DNA of 48,648 bases, from assembly GCA_016710095.1 (NCBI GenBank), contig JADJLL010000032.1:1-48648 (forward strand), in the 5' to 3' direction. Source of the DNA: Candidatus Eiseniibacteriota bacterium. GTDB lineage: Bacteria; Eisenbacteria; RBG-16-71-46. Shown one piece after another: positions 15,244-25,208 of this stretch. The notes under the pieces were generated by a model. It worked only from the letters and a program-made list of their open reading frames with translations, ran no database searches and was not told where the DNA came from. A program made the position numbers and the translations under genes. Every line of letters begins with the position of its first letter. Within the stretch, counting starts at the first letter, position 1.

Positions 15244-16116
15244 CGGTGACCACGCCGCGACGCGCGGCGCTGGTGGCGATGCTCGTGCTCGCGTGCGCGG
15301 CGGTGTTCACGCCCGCGCCCGCGCGCCGTCGCGCCGTCGAACAAGCACGCGCTCGATCCGAAGCGCACGGGGATCCCGTTCGAAACCGTGACCTTTCGCT
15401 CGACGCGCGATTCGGTCGAGCTGGACGGCTGGTGGTTCGCCAACAAGCCAGGCGCACCCGTCGTCGTCGTGTGCCCGCGCGGCACCGGCACCATGGCCGA
15501 CCTGCTTCCCTCGGTGCGCGAACTGTCCACCCGCGGCTACGCGGTGATGACCTTCGACTACCGCGACTTCGGTCCCGGCTCGGTCGGTGAGGCCGACACG
15601 CTGCGCACGCTCATCTTCGCGTCGCGCTGGGTGAACGACACGGAAGGCGCGCTGCTCTTCGCCCGCAAGCGCGCCGCCGGAGCGCCGGTGTTCGCGTGGG
15701 GGCAGGATCTCGGCAGCCAGACGGCGGTCGCGGCGGCGGCGCGCACGCGCGGCAACGCCGACGCCGTCGCGTGCGAAGGGTTGTTCCGCACCGCGCAGGA
15801 GCAACTGCGCTGGAACGGCACGTCGAGCGACCCCGACGCCGTGCGCCAGCACCGCATGCTCGTGGACGGCAGCGACGAGCCGCTTTCGGCGGTCTCGATG
15901 CTGCAGGTGCCGCTCTTCGTCGTCTACGCGGGCAAGGACGACGTGACGCCGCCCAACGTGACGCGCGAGATCACACGGCGATCGCTCTCCATCATCGATC
16001 GGCTCACGCTGCCCACCGCCGGCCATGACGGCGCGGAACTCTCGCCGGGCTACTTCGACCAGCTCGCGAACTGGTTCCGCCGCATCGCGACGGCGCTCGC
16101 CGCGGCGCCGAACTGA
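15240..16116 (+). CDS. Exported alpha/beta hydrolase; apparent frameshift near 15305-15340
   Basis: Translation likely starts at GTG 15240, overlapping the previous stop, and encodes a signal peptide (MTVTTPRRAALVAMLVLACA). The mature part reads in another frame from about 15322: NKHALDPKRTGIPFETVTFR, VELDGWWFANK, VVVVCPRGTGTMADLLPSV. The two frames cannot be joined without one net +1 change between about 15305 and 15340. The nucleophile elbow reads WGQDLGSQ, with Asp where Ser is usual. YAGKDDVTPP and PTAGHDGAEL supply the acid and His. An Asp nucleophile occurs in dehalogenase/epoxide-hydrolase-like members, but this protein resembles short alpha/beta hydrolases and the substrate is unknown. 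Confidence 0.75.
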
Positions 16117-16164
16117 CGAAGGCGCGGGGAGCGCGCGGGAAGAGTGCCCGAACCGGGCATGCGA

Positions 16165-16197
16165 AAGGGGGCGGCGCCTGCGTGGCGCCGCCCCCTT
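16165..16197. terminator. Bidirectional terminator between convergent genes
   Basis: AAGGGGGCGGCGCC (16165-16178), loop TGCGT, GGCGCCGCCCCCTT (16184-16197) is a perfect 14-bp stem with A/T-bearing flanks on both sides. It lies between the hydrolase stop (16116) and the SGNH gene's stop (16215). Confidence 0.85.
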
Positions 16198-16214
16198 CGT
16201 GTGTCGTGCCGCGA

Positions 16215-17575
16215 CTACCAGCGATTGCCGAACAGCGCCCGCAGGCCGACTTCGAGGCCGTCGATGCGCATCCCGGCCAGCACGTTCTCCGTCGTCGCCG
16301 GGCGGGCCGACGAGGCGGTCGCCGTCATGTAGTCGTTCGCGTTCGCGCGCGGTACGCCCGCTCCGAAGCGGGCGTTCACGGCGTCGATCATGGCGTTCGC
16401 GACGATCGCATGGCCGAGGTCCGTCGGGTGCACGCCGTCGAGGCTGAACAGGCCGCCCGTGACGAACGAGGTGCTGTAGTGCGTCGCGCCGACCGTGTAG
16501 CCGTTCGTCGCCATGTCCGACAGCAGCGCGGCGAGATCGACCTTCACGACGAACGGACGGTTCGCCACGGAGTCCACCGCCGTGTTCATGAGGCCGGCGG
16601 CGGTGCGGATCGTCGTCTGCTCGGCGACGTTGAGCACCTGCGTGTTCGAGAGCGGACGACCGTTCCCGGGCGCGGCCGGGTTCAGGTAGTTGTACGTGCC
16701 GACCGGGAAGCCCGTGCCGACCGCGAGCGAGTCCTTCGCCGTCAGCAGCACGAGGTCGTTCGGCGACAGGTCGCCGTTCGGTCCCTTGAGCGGCGTCACG
16801 GCGCCGGTCGAGAGCATCACGGTGTACGGCTTGAACGTCGTGCAGAAGGGAATGCTCGCCACGTCCGGCACCGTGAAGATCGCCACCTTGGTGGCCGGCA
16901 GCGTGGCGTGGATGGCGTTCATGTGGCCCGTCAGCAGCGCCGCGTAGTTCGCCGCCGGGAACACCGGAAGCGCGCCGCCCGACGTGGCCGAGCCGAGCAC
17001 TTCGTTCGCGCCGTACTCGTACGACAAGAACGTCGGCGCCTGGCCGAGCGTCTGCTGTGCGATCGTGCCGCGGTAGCGGGCGACGACCGAGAACATGTTC
17101 GGATCGGCGGTGGCGTGGTAGCGCGTCGTGTCCGCGAAGTCGAACGCGATGGACGCCGGCACGCCGAGGTTCTGGTACGACGTCGACTGGTTGTAGTTCG
17201 CCGCCGGGTAGCCGAGCACGCTCGCTGAATCGTTGATGACGAGCGGCGAGAGACTTGGATCTTGAGCAGCTGCGGGAAGCCGTCGTGGCCCATGGACGGG
17301 AAGGTGAAGTCACCCTGCCCGTTCTGGAGCACGGTCTTGCCGATCTGCCGGGCGAAGATCGCCGGGAACGCGTTCATCTGGTGGCGATCGACGATGCCGC
17401 CCGACTGGTAGCCGGCCGAGATGCTCGTGCCGGCCGCGACGTAGCGCGTGAAGTCGGCCGTCCCGCTCGTGAGCTGGGGGCCGGTGATGCTGTCGATGGA
17501 ATCGCACGGACCCTGGCAGCCGGCCACGAATGCGGCCAGGAGCAGGATCGGCGTGAGGCGAAGATGCTTCTTCAT
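16215..17575 (-). CDS. SGNH/GDSL-type hydrolase lipoprotein; apparent frameshift near 17253-17260
   Basis: The start at 17575 is preceded on its strand by GGGAGGA. The leader MKKHLRLTPILLLAAFVAGC ends in a lipobox, Cys20. Block I is VAAGTSISAGYQSGG with presumed nucleophile Ser51. Block V is DGVHPTDLGHAIVANAMI with the Asp/His pair. YEYGANEVLG fits the block III position. The first 110 residues read from 17575, and SLSPLVINDSASVLGYP onward reads in another frame, so one net base change is needed around 17253-17260. SGNH lipoproteins hydrolyse esters. Placement 20 bp after the FadL gene suggests release of fatty acids from lipids at the outer membrane (inference). Confidence 0.8.
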
Positions 17576-17595
17576 GTGGTCGTATCCTCCCGCGC

Positions 17596-18895
17596 TCACC
17601 AGTGGTAGGCGAGGCTCAGGCCCGTGCCGTTCACGTAGGCCTTGTAAGTTCCATTGTAGCTGTCGCGTTCCTTGCCCTCGGTGCTGCGGCTCTCGAGGAA
17701 CAGCGCGAGGTTGTAGGCGTCGAGCGTCCACTGCTTCTTCGCACCCAGCTTCCAGCCGAGGCCGACCGTCACGCCGTGACGCGGCGCGTCCGGAAGCAGC
17801 GGGGTCACGGACTCGATGGGCGCGGCTTCCTGATCGTAGTAGTAGCCGAAGCGGTAGGTGTAGGCCGGCGAGCCGGTGTTCGGCGCCGACGCTCACGCGC
17901 CACGAGTCGTCGTAGTTCTCGGTGATGACCGAGTTCTTCGACGCGGTCTGCGAGAACGTGATGGGCAGCTCGTCGAAGAGCGACCACTGCGTCTTGTTCA
18001 CGTCGAGTTCCCACGTCCAGTCCGGCGTCGGATTCCACGCGCCGCCGACCGACAGGATCGCCGGGAACTTGAGCGTCGTGGAGACGCCCTGCGCCGGGGG
18101 CATGCCCGCGGCGACGACGGCGTCGAACAGCGTGTCGCCCGTCAGCATCTGCGTGAACGTCGCGTCACCGTCGGTGATGTCGACGACGATCTTCGAGCGA
18201 TACGACGCGCCGAACTTCCACTTCTCGTTCGGACGCCACTGCAGGCCGGTGTTGAAGCCGTAACCGGGCGTGAGGCCGCCCTTGAGCTTCACCTGCGCGA
18301 TGTTCGCGAGCCCGCCGCCGCCGCCGGGAATCACCTGCGTGGCGATCTGGTTCACCTCGACGCCCGCGAAGAGCGCGTCGAAGCCGGCGCCGACCGAGAA
18401 CGTCGGCGAGAGCGCGTACGCGAGGCTGAAGTTCGTGTTGATGCCCTGGAGCAGGGCCTTCGTCACACGGCCGCGGCCGGTGAACGACTCGGGGTTCTCC
18501 CACTCCACGCCGAGGCCGAACGGAGCGTTCAGGCCGGCGCCGTAGGCCCACTTCGAGCCGAGCCGGTTGGTCCAGTAGACCGTCGGCGGGAAGAAGTTGC
18601 CCGTGTTCATCTTCTCGGTGACGCCGTAGCCGGGGTTCGGGTCCACGCCGGCGAAGCTGTTGTGGGTGGAGAGCCACGTGCCGCCGAAGTAGGCGCTCTT
18701 GCCGTCGAGCGTGACGAGCGCCGCGGGGTTGTAGAACACGGCCGACGCGTCGTGCACGGACGCGGTGCCGGCGCCGGCCATGCCGAGCACGGCCGCGCCC
18801 TGTTCGTAGATGGCGTACCCGGCGCCGGAGGCGAGGGTCGGCGCCAGGAGCGCCGCGAAGATCGCGACGGCGAGCGCACTGCGGTGGAGTTTCAT
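17596..18895 (-). CDS. fadL: OmpP1/FadL-family outer-membrane transporter; apparent frameshift near 17873-17890
   Basis: The start at 18895 has GGAAAGGA upstream and a signal peptide (MKLHRSALAVAIFAALLAPTLASG). The mature N-terminus GYAIYEQGAAVLGMAGAGTA then DASAVFYNPAAL is the conserved FadL hatch region. The rest is a beta-barrel pattern ending in LSLAYHW with a terminal aromatic residue. The frame changes near 17873-17890 (SVGAE in one frame, NTGSPAYTYRFGYYYDQEA in the next); about 432 residues result when joined, normal for the family. FadL proteins carry long-chain fatty acids or hydrophobic compounds across the outer membrane. The gene lies between the acyl-CoA synthetase and the SGNH lipoprotein genes. 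Confidence 0.85.
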
Positions 18896-18965
18896 GTGTT
18901 CCTTTCCGGAAGGATGAGGCGGTCAGGACGGGGGCAGGGAAGGATGGTCGGGGTGCGCCGGCGCC

Positions 18966-20759
18966 TCAGGCGCCGCTCGCGTAGAGGGCTTCGATCTGCT
19001 CGGCGAACTTCTGCGTGACGATGCGCCGGCGGACCTTGAGCGTGGGCGTGAGTTCGCCCGCGTCCTGGCTGAGGTCGCGGTCGAGGAGTGCGAACTTCTT
19101 GATCCGCTCGAACGGAGCGAGATCGGCGTTCAGCTTGTCGACTTCGCGCTGGTAGAGCGCGAGCGCGTCCGGGTGCGCGAGCAGTTCGCGGCGGTTGTTG
19201 TGCGCCCAGCCGCGGGCGCGCGCTTCCGTCTCGAGCACGGTGAAGTTCGGGACGAGCAGGCAGATGCAGTACGGGCGCTGGTCGCCGAGCATGACGGCCT
19301 CGGAGATCCACTTCGACATCTTGAGGCGCCCTTCGAACGGCTGGGGCGCGACCTTCTTGCCGCCGGCCGTGACGAGCAGGTCCTTGAGGCGGTCGGTGAT
19401 GACGAGGTAGCCGTCGTCGTCGAGGTGGCCGACGTCGCCGGTGTGGAACCAGCCGTCGCGGATCGCGGCCTTCGTCGCCTCTTCGTTGCGGAAGTAGCCG
19501 ACCATGACGTGCGGTCCGCGCGTCAGGATCTCGCCTTCCTCGGCGATGCGCACTTCGACGCCGGGAACGGGCGGGCCGACGGCGCCGGGGCGCTCGCGGC
19601 CGGGCGGGTTGAGGCAGATGACGGGCGAGGTCTCGGTGAGGCCGTAGCCTTCGCAGACCGGAATGCCGACCGCGAAGAAGAACTCCATCACCTTCGGCCC
19701 GAGCGGCGCGCCGCCCGAGATGCAGAAGCGCAACTTGCCGCCGACGCGGGCGCGCACCTTGGCGCCGACCAGCTTGTCGGCGATCGCGTGCTGGAGCGCG
19801 AGCAACCCGGTGGGCTTGCGGCCCTGGAAGTGCAGCCGCGCGACCTCGATGCCGACGTGCAGCCCCCAGAAGAAGATGTTCTTGCGCAGCGCCGGCTGGG
19901 ACAGCGCGTTCTCCATGACGCGCGCGTACACCTTCTCGTAGAAGCGCGGCACGCCCGTGAGCACGGTCGGGTGCACTTCCATGGCGTCCGCGGCGACGCT
20001 CTCGAGCGACTGCGCGAAGGCGATCGTGACGCCGGCGGACAGCATGCAGTACATGCCGGCCATGCGCTCGAAGATGTGGCAGAGCGGCAGGAACGACAGG
20101 CAGCGGTCGTCCGGCCCGAGCGGCACGATCTTCAGTCCGGCCTCGACGTTCGACGCGATGTTCGCGTGCGTCAGCATGGCGCCCTTGGGGTCGCCGGTGG
20201 TGCCGGAGGTGTAGATGATGGTCGCGACGTCTTCCGGCTTCACGAGCGCGGCGCTCTGGCGGAACGCGCCCGGCGCCTGCTCGCGCAGCGCGCGGCCCGT
20301 GTCCAGCAGGTGCGCGAACGACTGGCCGCGGCCGCCCAGCACGGGCGCGGGCTCCATCGCCAGGATGACGCGCAGGCTGGTCAGGTCGGCGGCGACCTGC
20401 TGGAGCTTGTCGTACTGCGCCGGCGTGGAGACGACGCAGACCTTCGCCTCGGAGTTCTCGAGGATGTAACGCACCTGCTGCGCGGTCAGCGTCGGGTAGA
20501 TCGGCACCGTCACGGCGCCGATGCCGAGCGTCGCGAGATCGGTGACGGCCCACTCGTAGCGGTTCTCCGAGAGGAGCGCCACGCGGTCGCCGCGTCCGAC
20601 GCCGAGCGAGACGAGTCCGAGCCCGAGCGATTCGACGTCCTGCACCGACTGTCGGGCGGAAAGCGATTCCCAACCGTCCACCGTCTTGCGCATGAACTGC
20701 GCAGGTTTGTCGTGGCGGTCGACGGTCTCGAGGAAGATCTGGATCAGCGTTTTTGGCAT
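18966..20759 (-). CDS. fadD: Long-chain acyl-CoA synthetase (AMP-forming, FadD15-like)
   Basis: I start at ATG 20759 (MPKTLIQIFLETVDRH), which has GGGATGGAG just upstream; longer open codons before it are not family-like. The 597-residue enzyme has the P-loop IIYTSGTTGDPKGAML (residues 181-196), the GYGLTETSPV core motif, DGWFHTGDVGHLDDDGYLVI, and the C-terminal LLVTAGGKKVAPQPFE lysine region. It converts fatty acid, ATP and CoA to acyl-CoA with AMP and pyrophosphate. As first gene of the unit with FadL and the SGNH lipoprotein, it would trap imported fatty acids by vectorial acylation, feeding the divergent thiolase/FadJ genes. Confidence 0.92.
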   Translation of the reverse strand: MPKTLIQIFLETVDRHDKPAQFMRKTVDGWESLSARQSVQDVESLGLGLVSLGVGRGDRVALLSENRYEWAVTDLATLGIGAVTVPIYPTLTAQQVRYILENSEAKVCVVSTPAQYDKLQQVAADLTSLRVILAMEPAPVLGGRGQSFAHLLDTGRALREQAPGAFRQSAALVKPEDVATIIYTSGTTGDPKGAMLTHANIASNVEAGLKIVPLGPDDRCLSFLPLCHIFERMAGMYCMLSAGVTIAFAQSLESVAADAMEVHPTVLTGVPRFYEKVYARVMENALSQPALRKNIFFWGLHVGIEVARLHFQGRKPTGLLALQHAIADKLVGAKVRARVGGKLRFCISGGAPLGPKVMEFFFAVGIPVCEGYGLTETSPVICLNPPGRERPGAVGPPVPGVEVRIAEEGEILTRGPHVMVGYFRNEEATKAAIRDGWFHTGDVGHLDDDGYLVITDRLKDLLVTAGGKKVAPQPFEGRLKMSKWISEAVMLGDQRPYCICLLVPNFTVLETEARARGWAHNNRRELLAHPDALALYQREVDKLNADLAPFERIKKFALLDRDLSQDAGELTPTLKVRRRIVTQKFAEQIEALYASGA

Positions 20760-20920
20760 CGGGGCTCCATCCCCGCCGGGCGAGCGGGTCGCGTACGGCG
20801 TGTCGCGAGCGGGTGGATTCGTAACATCATCGTCACGAGTTTGACAACGCCGAAAGGCCTGACGCATGGTCCGGCGCACGGGTCGGCGCGCGGTGCGTGA
20901 CCCTTGAGGAGGTCGCCGCC

Positions 20921-21745
20921 ATGGCTGGTGCATTCCTCGCGCGAGTGGGCCGGGTACTCGCGGCCCGGTCGGCGGCGGTGGTCCTGCCGCTGGCGCTCCT
21001 GGCGACCTTCGCCGGCGCGTTCCCCGGCTCCGCGGCGGCGGCGACGGCCTCGCCGCCCGACTGGATCGCGGCCGGCGACCTCGAATATTCCGCCGCGAAC
21101 CTCGTGAACGCGCGAGACGCCTATCAGGCCGCGCTGACCGCGAACCCCGGCCACTTCGTCGCCCTGTGTCGTCTCGCGCGCGCCGAGTCCGAGCTCGCCG
21201 AACTCCAGAAGGGGGACGAGCAGCGCCGCACCCGCGCCGCCGCGGTGGAACATGCTCGCGCCGCGGTGAAGGCCGAGCCCGACTCCGCGGCCGGCCACGT
21301 CTGGCTGGCGGTCGCCCTCGGGCGGCAGGCGCTCGGCGAAGGCGCGAAGACCAAGCTGGCGTTGTCCCGCGAGATCAAGTCCGAGGTGGACCGCGGGCTG
21401 CAAATGGACCCGCGCATCGCCCGCGCGTGGCACGTGCTGGCGGTCTGGAACGTGAAGATCTCCGAACTCAACGCGATCGAACGCATGGCCGCGAACGCCG
21501 TGCTGGGCGGCGTGCCCAAGGGCGCGTCCTTCGCGAACGCCGAGACGGCGTTCCAGAAGGCCATCCAGCTCGAACCGAACTACGTCCACCATCGTCTCGA
21601 GTACGCCCGGCTGCTGCACGGGCTGCATCGGGACGCGGAAGCGAAACGCGAACTCGAGAAAGCGGTGGCGCTGCCACCGACCAGCAGCGCGCTCGACGCG
21701 CGCCATCAGGCGGAAGCCCGGGAGCTGCTGGCGAAGATCAAGTGA
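20921..21745 (+). CDS. Exported TPR-repeat protein
   Basis: ATG 20921 follows GAGGAGG (20906-20912). The 274-residue protein has an N-terminal hydrophobic signal (VVLPLALLATFAGAFPGSAAAA) and several tetratricopeptide units, for example AGDLEYSAANLVNARDAYQA, and AETAFQKAIQLEPNYVHHRL. Such proteins are protein-protein scaffolds. Its stop overlaps or abuts the thiolase gene, so it is the first gene of the beta-oxidation unit and divergent from the acyl-CoA synthetase gene. No specific partner can be read from the sequence. Confidence 0.75.
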   Translation: MAGAFLARVGRVLAARSAAVVLPLALLATFAGAFPGSAAAATASPPDWIAAGDLEYSAANLVNARDAYQAALTANPGHFVALCRLARAESELAELQKGDEQRRTRAAAVEHARAAVKAEPDSAAGHVWLAVALGRQALGEGAKTKLALSREIKSEVDRGLQMDPRIARAWHVLAVWNVKISELNAIERMAANAVLGGVPKGASFANAETAFQKAIQLEPNYVHHRLEYARLLHGLHRDAEAKRELEKAVALPPTSSALDARHQAEARELLAKIK

Positions 21746-21758
21746 TGCCGACCTCCGG

Positions 21759-23024
21759 ATGGATCCTCCGGGCGTACGCACGCCGTTCGTCAAGGCGGGC
21801 AGCCTGTTCCGCAAAGTGCCGTCGTACGAGCTCGGACGCGTCGCCGCGGCCGAGACCATCGCGCGCGCCGACCTCGACCCCGAGCGCCTCGACGAGGTGA
21901 TCTTCGGGCACTGCGCCATGCCCGCCGAAGCCGCGAACTCCTCGCGCATCGTCGCGCTGCGCGCCGGCGTGCCCGAGCGCGTGCCCGCGTTCACGGTGCA
22001 CCGCAACTGCGCGTCGGGCATGGAGGCGGTCGCGAGCGCGCTGTATCGCATCGCGTCGGGTGACGCCTCGCTCGTCCTGGCGGGCGGCATGGAGAACATG
22101 ACGCAGATCCCGCTCCAGTTCGTGCCCGAGTACGCGGAGTGGCTCGAAGGGCTCATGCGCGCGAAGACGCCGGCCGCCAAGCTCGGCCAGATGACGCGCT
22201 TCAAGCCCGCGATGCTCGCGCCACGGATCGCGATCGCCGAAGGGCTCACGGATCTCGTGTGCGGACTCAACATGGGGCAGACGGCGGAGAACGTCGCGAA
22301 GGACTTCGGCATCGGGCGCGACGAGCAGGACGCGTTCGCGCTGCGCAGCCACCAGCTCGCGGTCGCCGCCAAGGACCGCCTGCGCGAGGAGATCGTGCCG
22401 GTCTTCGCCGCGCCGAAATACGAAGCGGTGCGCGACGACGTCGGGCCGCGCGACGGCCAGACGCTCGAGGCGCTGGGCAAGCTGAAGCCGTACTTCGACC
22501 GCAAGAACGGCACGGTGACGGTGGGCAACGCCTGCCAGGTCACCGACGGCGCCGCCGCGATGCTGATCGCGGACGACGCGACGGCGCAGGGCTGGGGCAC
22601 GCCGCCGCTCGGGCGCATCCGCGCGTTCGCGTTCGCGGGCTGCTCGCCGGCGCGCATGGGGCTCGGCCCCGTCTACGCGATGGCGAAGGCGCTCGACCGC
22701 GCCGGCCTGACGCTCGACGACATGGACCTGTTCGAGATCAACGAGGCGTTCGCGGCGCAGGTGCTCGGCTGTCTCGCGGCGGCGAAGTCCGAATCGTTCG
22801 CGAAGCGCGAGCTGGGCCGCGACCGCGCGCTCGGCGAGATCCCGATCGACAAGCTCAACGTGAACGGCGGCGCGATCGCGCTCGGCCATCCGGTCGGCAC
22901 GAGCGGCGCGCGATTGCTGCTCACCGCGCTGCACGAGCTGCGGCGCCGCAACGGGCGGTACGCGATGGCGACGCTCTGCATCGGCGGCGGGCAGGGCGCG
23001 GCGTTCGTGCTGGAGCGTGCGTGA
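21759..23024 (+). CDS. fadI: Acetyl-CoA C-acyltransferase (3-ketoacyl-CoA thiolase, FadI/FadA type)
   Basis: Active-site residues are present: Cys84 in HRNCASGMEAV, His377 in ALGHPVGTSGAR and Cys407 in LCIGGGQGAA. It performs the last step of beta-oxidation, cleaving 3-ketoacyl-CoA with CoA. The start is uncertain. ATG 21759 gives MDPPGVRTPF, several residues shorter than the usual first strand before RTPF, and lacks an obvious ribosome site. ATG 21745 overlaps the upstream stop (TGATG) but is in another frame. A small sequence error near 21747-21760 would explain this. Its stop overlaps the next ATG, typical of a coupled FadI-FadJ pair. Confidence 0.9.
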   Translation: MDPPGVRTPFVKAGSLFRKVPSYELGRVAAAETIARADLDPERLDEVIFGHCAMPAEAANSSRIVALRAGVPERVPAFTVHRNCASGMEAVASALYRIASGDASLVLAGGMENMTQIPLQFVPEYAEWLEGLMRAKTPAAKLGQMTRFKPAMLAPRIAIAEGLTDLVCGLNMGQTAENVAKDFGIGRDEQDAFALRSHQLAVAAKDRLREEIVPVFAAPKYEAVRDDVGPRDGQTLEALGKLKPYFDRKNGTVTVGNACQVTDGAAAMLIADDATAQGWGTPPLGRIRAFAFAGCSPARMGLGPVYAMAKALDRAGLTLDDMDLFEINEAFAAQVLGCLAAAKSESFAKRELGRDRALGEIPIDKLNVNGGAIALGHPVGTSGARLLLTALHELRRRNGRYAMATLCIGGGQGAAFVLERA

Positions 23025-25165
23025 TGAGCGTCTTCCGCGTGGAGTACCCGAAGAGCGGCCTCGCTCACCTCGTGATGGACGACGCCGAGCGCAAGGTGAA
23101 CGTGCTCGACGAGCCGGCGATCGCCGCGCTCGAGACCGCGCTGACCGAACTCGAATCACGCTCCGACCTGACGGGCGTGGTCGTGCGCAGCGGCAAGAGC
23201 GGCTCGTTCGTCGCCGGCGCCGACGTGCGCGTGATCGGCGCGATCACGGATCCCGAGCTCGTGAAGACCATCGTGCGCCGCGCGCACGCGGCGTTCGCGC
23301 GCCTTGCGAACCTGCGCGTGCCGACGGTCGCCGTGATCGACGGCGTGTGCCTGGGCGGCGGGCTCGAGCTCGCGCTCGCGTGCGACTCGCGCGTCGCGGC
23401 CGAAGAGCCGCGCACGCAGATCGGCGTGCCCGAAGTGCTGCTCGGACTGTTCCCGGCGTTCGGCGGCGTCTCGCGCCTGCCGCGGCTCGTGGGGCTGCCG
23501 TCGGCGCTCGACCTCATCCTCACGGGGCGCACGCTCGACGCGCGCCGCGCCGAGAAGATGGGCCTCGTCGCGAAGTCCGCGCCCGCCGCGTGGCTGCTCG
23601 CGGCGGCCGAGAAGCGCCTCGCCGATCTCGCGAAGCGTCCCGCGGGCGCGCGGCGCGACCGCTTCCGTCCGAAGGGCGTGGTGCCGTCGCTGCTCGCCTC
23701 GGCGCCGGGACGGCAGATCGTGTTCCAGCAGGCGCGCGCCGGCGTGATGCAGAAGACCGGCGGCAAGTATCCCGCGCCGCTCGCGGCGCTCGACGTGATC
23801 GAGCGCGGCATGACGCTGTCGCTCGACCAGGCGCTCGCGCTCGAAGCCGACGCCGTCGCGCCGCTCGTGACGGGCAGCGTCTGCAAGAACCTCGTGCGCA
23901 TCTTTTTCCTGCAGGAGGACGCGAAGCGCGCGGACGTCGTCGCCGACGCGTCGATCGAGCCCGCGCCGGTGCACGCGATGGCGCTCGCGGGCGCGGGCGT
24001 GATGGGCGGCGGCATCGCCGAACTCGCGAGCCGCAACGGCATCACCGTGCGCTGGCGCGACGTGAAGCCCGAAGCGCTCCAGAAGGGGCTGCAGACCGTG
24101 CGCGGCATTCTCGACGAGCGTGGCCGCAAGAAGCGCACGCCCGCGCGCGAGAAGGACGGGCAGATGGCGCTGATCCTCCCGACGCTCGAGCTGACCGGCG
24201 TCGCGCACGCCGACCTCGCGATCGAGGCGGTGGTCGAGGATCTCGACGTCAAGCGCCGCGTGTTCGCCGAGCTCGAAGTGCGCGTGCGTCCCGACGCGAT
24301 CCTCGCGACCAACACGTCGTCGCTCAGCGTGAACGCGCTCGCCGAAGGGCTGCGCCACCCCGAGCGCTTCGTGGGCTTCCACTTCTTCAATCCCGTGCAC
24401 AAGATGCCGCTGCTCGAGGTCGTGCGCGGCGAGAAGACGTCCGACGCGACGCTCGTCACCGCCGTCGCGCTCGCGCGCAAGCTCGGCAAGACGCCCGTCG
24501 TCGTGAAGGACTCGCCCGGCTTCGTCGTGAACCGCGTGCTCATGCCGTACCTGCGCGAGGCGATGCACCTGTTCGAGGAAGGCTACGCGGTCGCCGACAT
24601 CGACGCGGCGATGCGCCGCTTCGGCATGCCGATGGGACCGTTCGAGGTCGTGGACGAAGTCGGCCTCGACGTCGCGCAGAAGGTCGCGGGCGTGCTGAGC
24701 GCCGCGTTCCCGGCGCGCATGGCGCCGGCGCCGCTGCTCGAGAAGCTCGTGGCCTCGGGCCGGCTCGGCCGCAAGAACGGCCGCGGCTTCTACCGGCACC
24801 AGGGCCGCAAGCGCACGCCGGACGCCGAAGTGCCCGCGCTGCTCGGGCTCGGCTCCTCGCGCCGCACGGCGGCCCCGGACCAGTTGTCCGAACGCATGGG
24901 GCTCGCGATCGTGAACGAGGCCGCGCGCTGCGTGGAGGAGGGCATCGTCTCCGAGGCGGGGCACGTGGATCTCGCGATGATCTTCGGCACCGGCTTCTCG
25001 CCGTTCCTCGGCGGGCCGCTGCGCTGGGCGGACTCGCTCGGCCTGCCGCACGTCGTGGGCCGGCTGCGCGCGCTGCAGGCGGAACAGGGCGGACGCTTCG
25101 AGCCGTGCGCGCTGCTCGTGCGCAAGGCCGACGCCGGCGAGACGTTCACGCAGCCCGTGGTCTGA
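23024..25165 (+). CDS. fadJ: FadJ-type fatty acid oxidation complex alpha subunit
   Basis: At 713 residues this is a standard FadB/FadJ multifunctional enzyme. The enoyl-CoA hydratase domain (1-190) has FVAGADVRVIG (oxyanion region), Glu115 in CLGGGLELALAC and Glu137 in GVPEVLLGLFP as catalytic acids. The 3-hydroxyacyl-CoA dehydrogenase domain (about 315-600) has the NAD motif AGAGVMGGGIA, NTSSLSVNALAEG, HFFNPVHKMPLLEVV with the catalytic His, and DSPGFVVNRVLMP. The C-terminal GTGFSPFLGGPLRW is also conserved. It hydrates trans-2-enoyl-CoA and oxidises the product with NAD. Start overlaps the thiolase stop (TGATG), indicating a two-subunit complex. Confidence 0.95.
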   Translation: MSVFRVEYPKSGLAHLVMDDAERKVNVLDEPAIAALETALTELESRSDLTGVVVRSGKSGSFVAGADVRVIGAITDPELVKTIVRRAHAAFARLANLRVPTVAVIDGVCLGGGLELALACDSRVAAEEPRTQIGVPEVLLGLFPAFGGVSRLPRLVGLPSALDLILTGRTLDARRAEKMGLVAKSAPAAWLLAAAEKRLADLAKRPAGARRDRFRPKGVVPSLLASAPGRQIVFQQARAGVMQKTGGKYPAPLAALDVIERGMTLSLDQALALEADAVAPLVTGSVCKNLVRIFFLQEDAKRADVVADASIEPAPVHAMALAGAGVMGGGIAELASRNGITVRWRDVKPEALQKGLQTVRGILDERGRKKRTPAREKDGQMALILPTLELTGVAHADLAIEAVVEDLDVKRRVFAELEVRVRPDAILATNTSSLSVNALAEGLRHPERFVGFHFFNPVHKMPLLEVVRGEKTSDATLVTAVALARKLGKTPVVVKDSPGFVVNRVLMPYLREAMHLFEEGYAVADIDAAMRRFGMPMGPFEVVDEVGLDVAQKVAGVLSAAFPARMAPAPLLEKLVASGRLGRKNGRGFYRHQGRKRTPDAEVPALLGLGSSRRTAAPDQLSERMGLAIVNEAARCVEEGIVSEAGHVDLAMIFGTGFSPFLGGPLRWADSLGLPHVVGRLRALQAEQGGRFEPCALLVRKADAGETFTQPVV

Positions 25166-25208
25166 TCCGGCACCGCCGCACACACACCATTTCCCCGGGA
25201 ATCCCGTC

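Noticed and set aside
9302..17890. Programmed ribosomal frameshifting in the broken genes
   Set aside because: The sites lack a shared slippery heptamer or downstream pseudoknot, and the genes are unrelated; sequence error is simpler.
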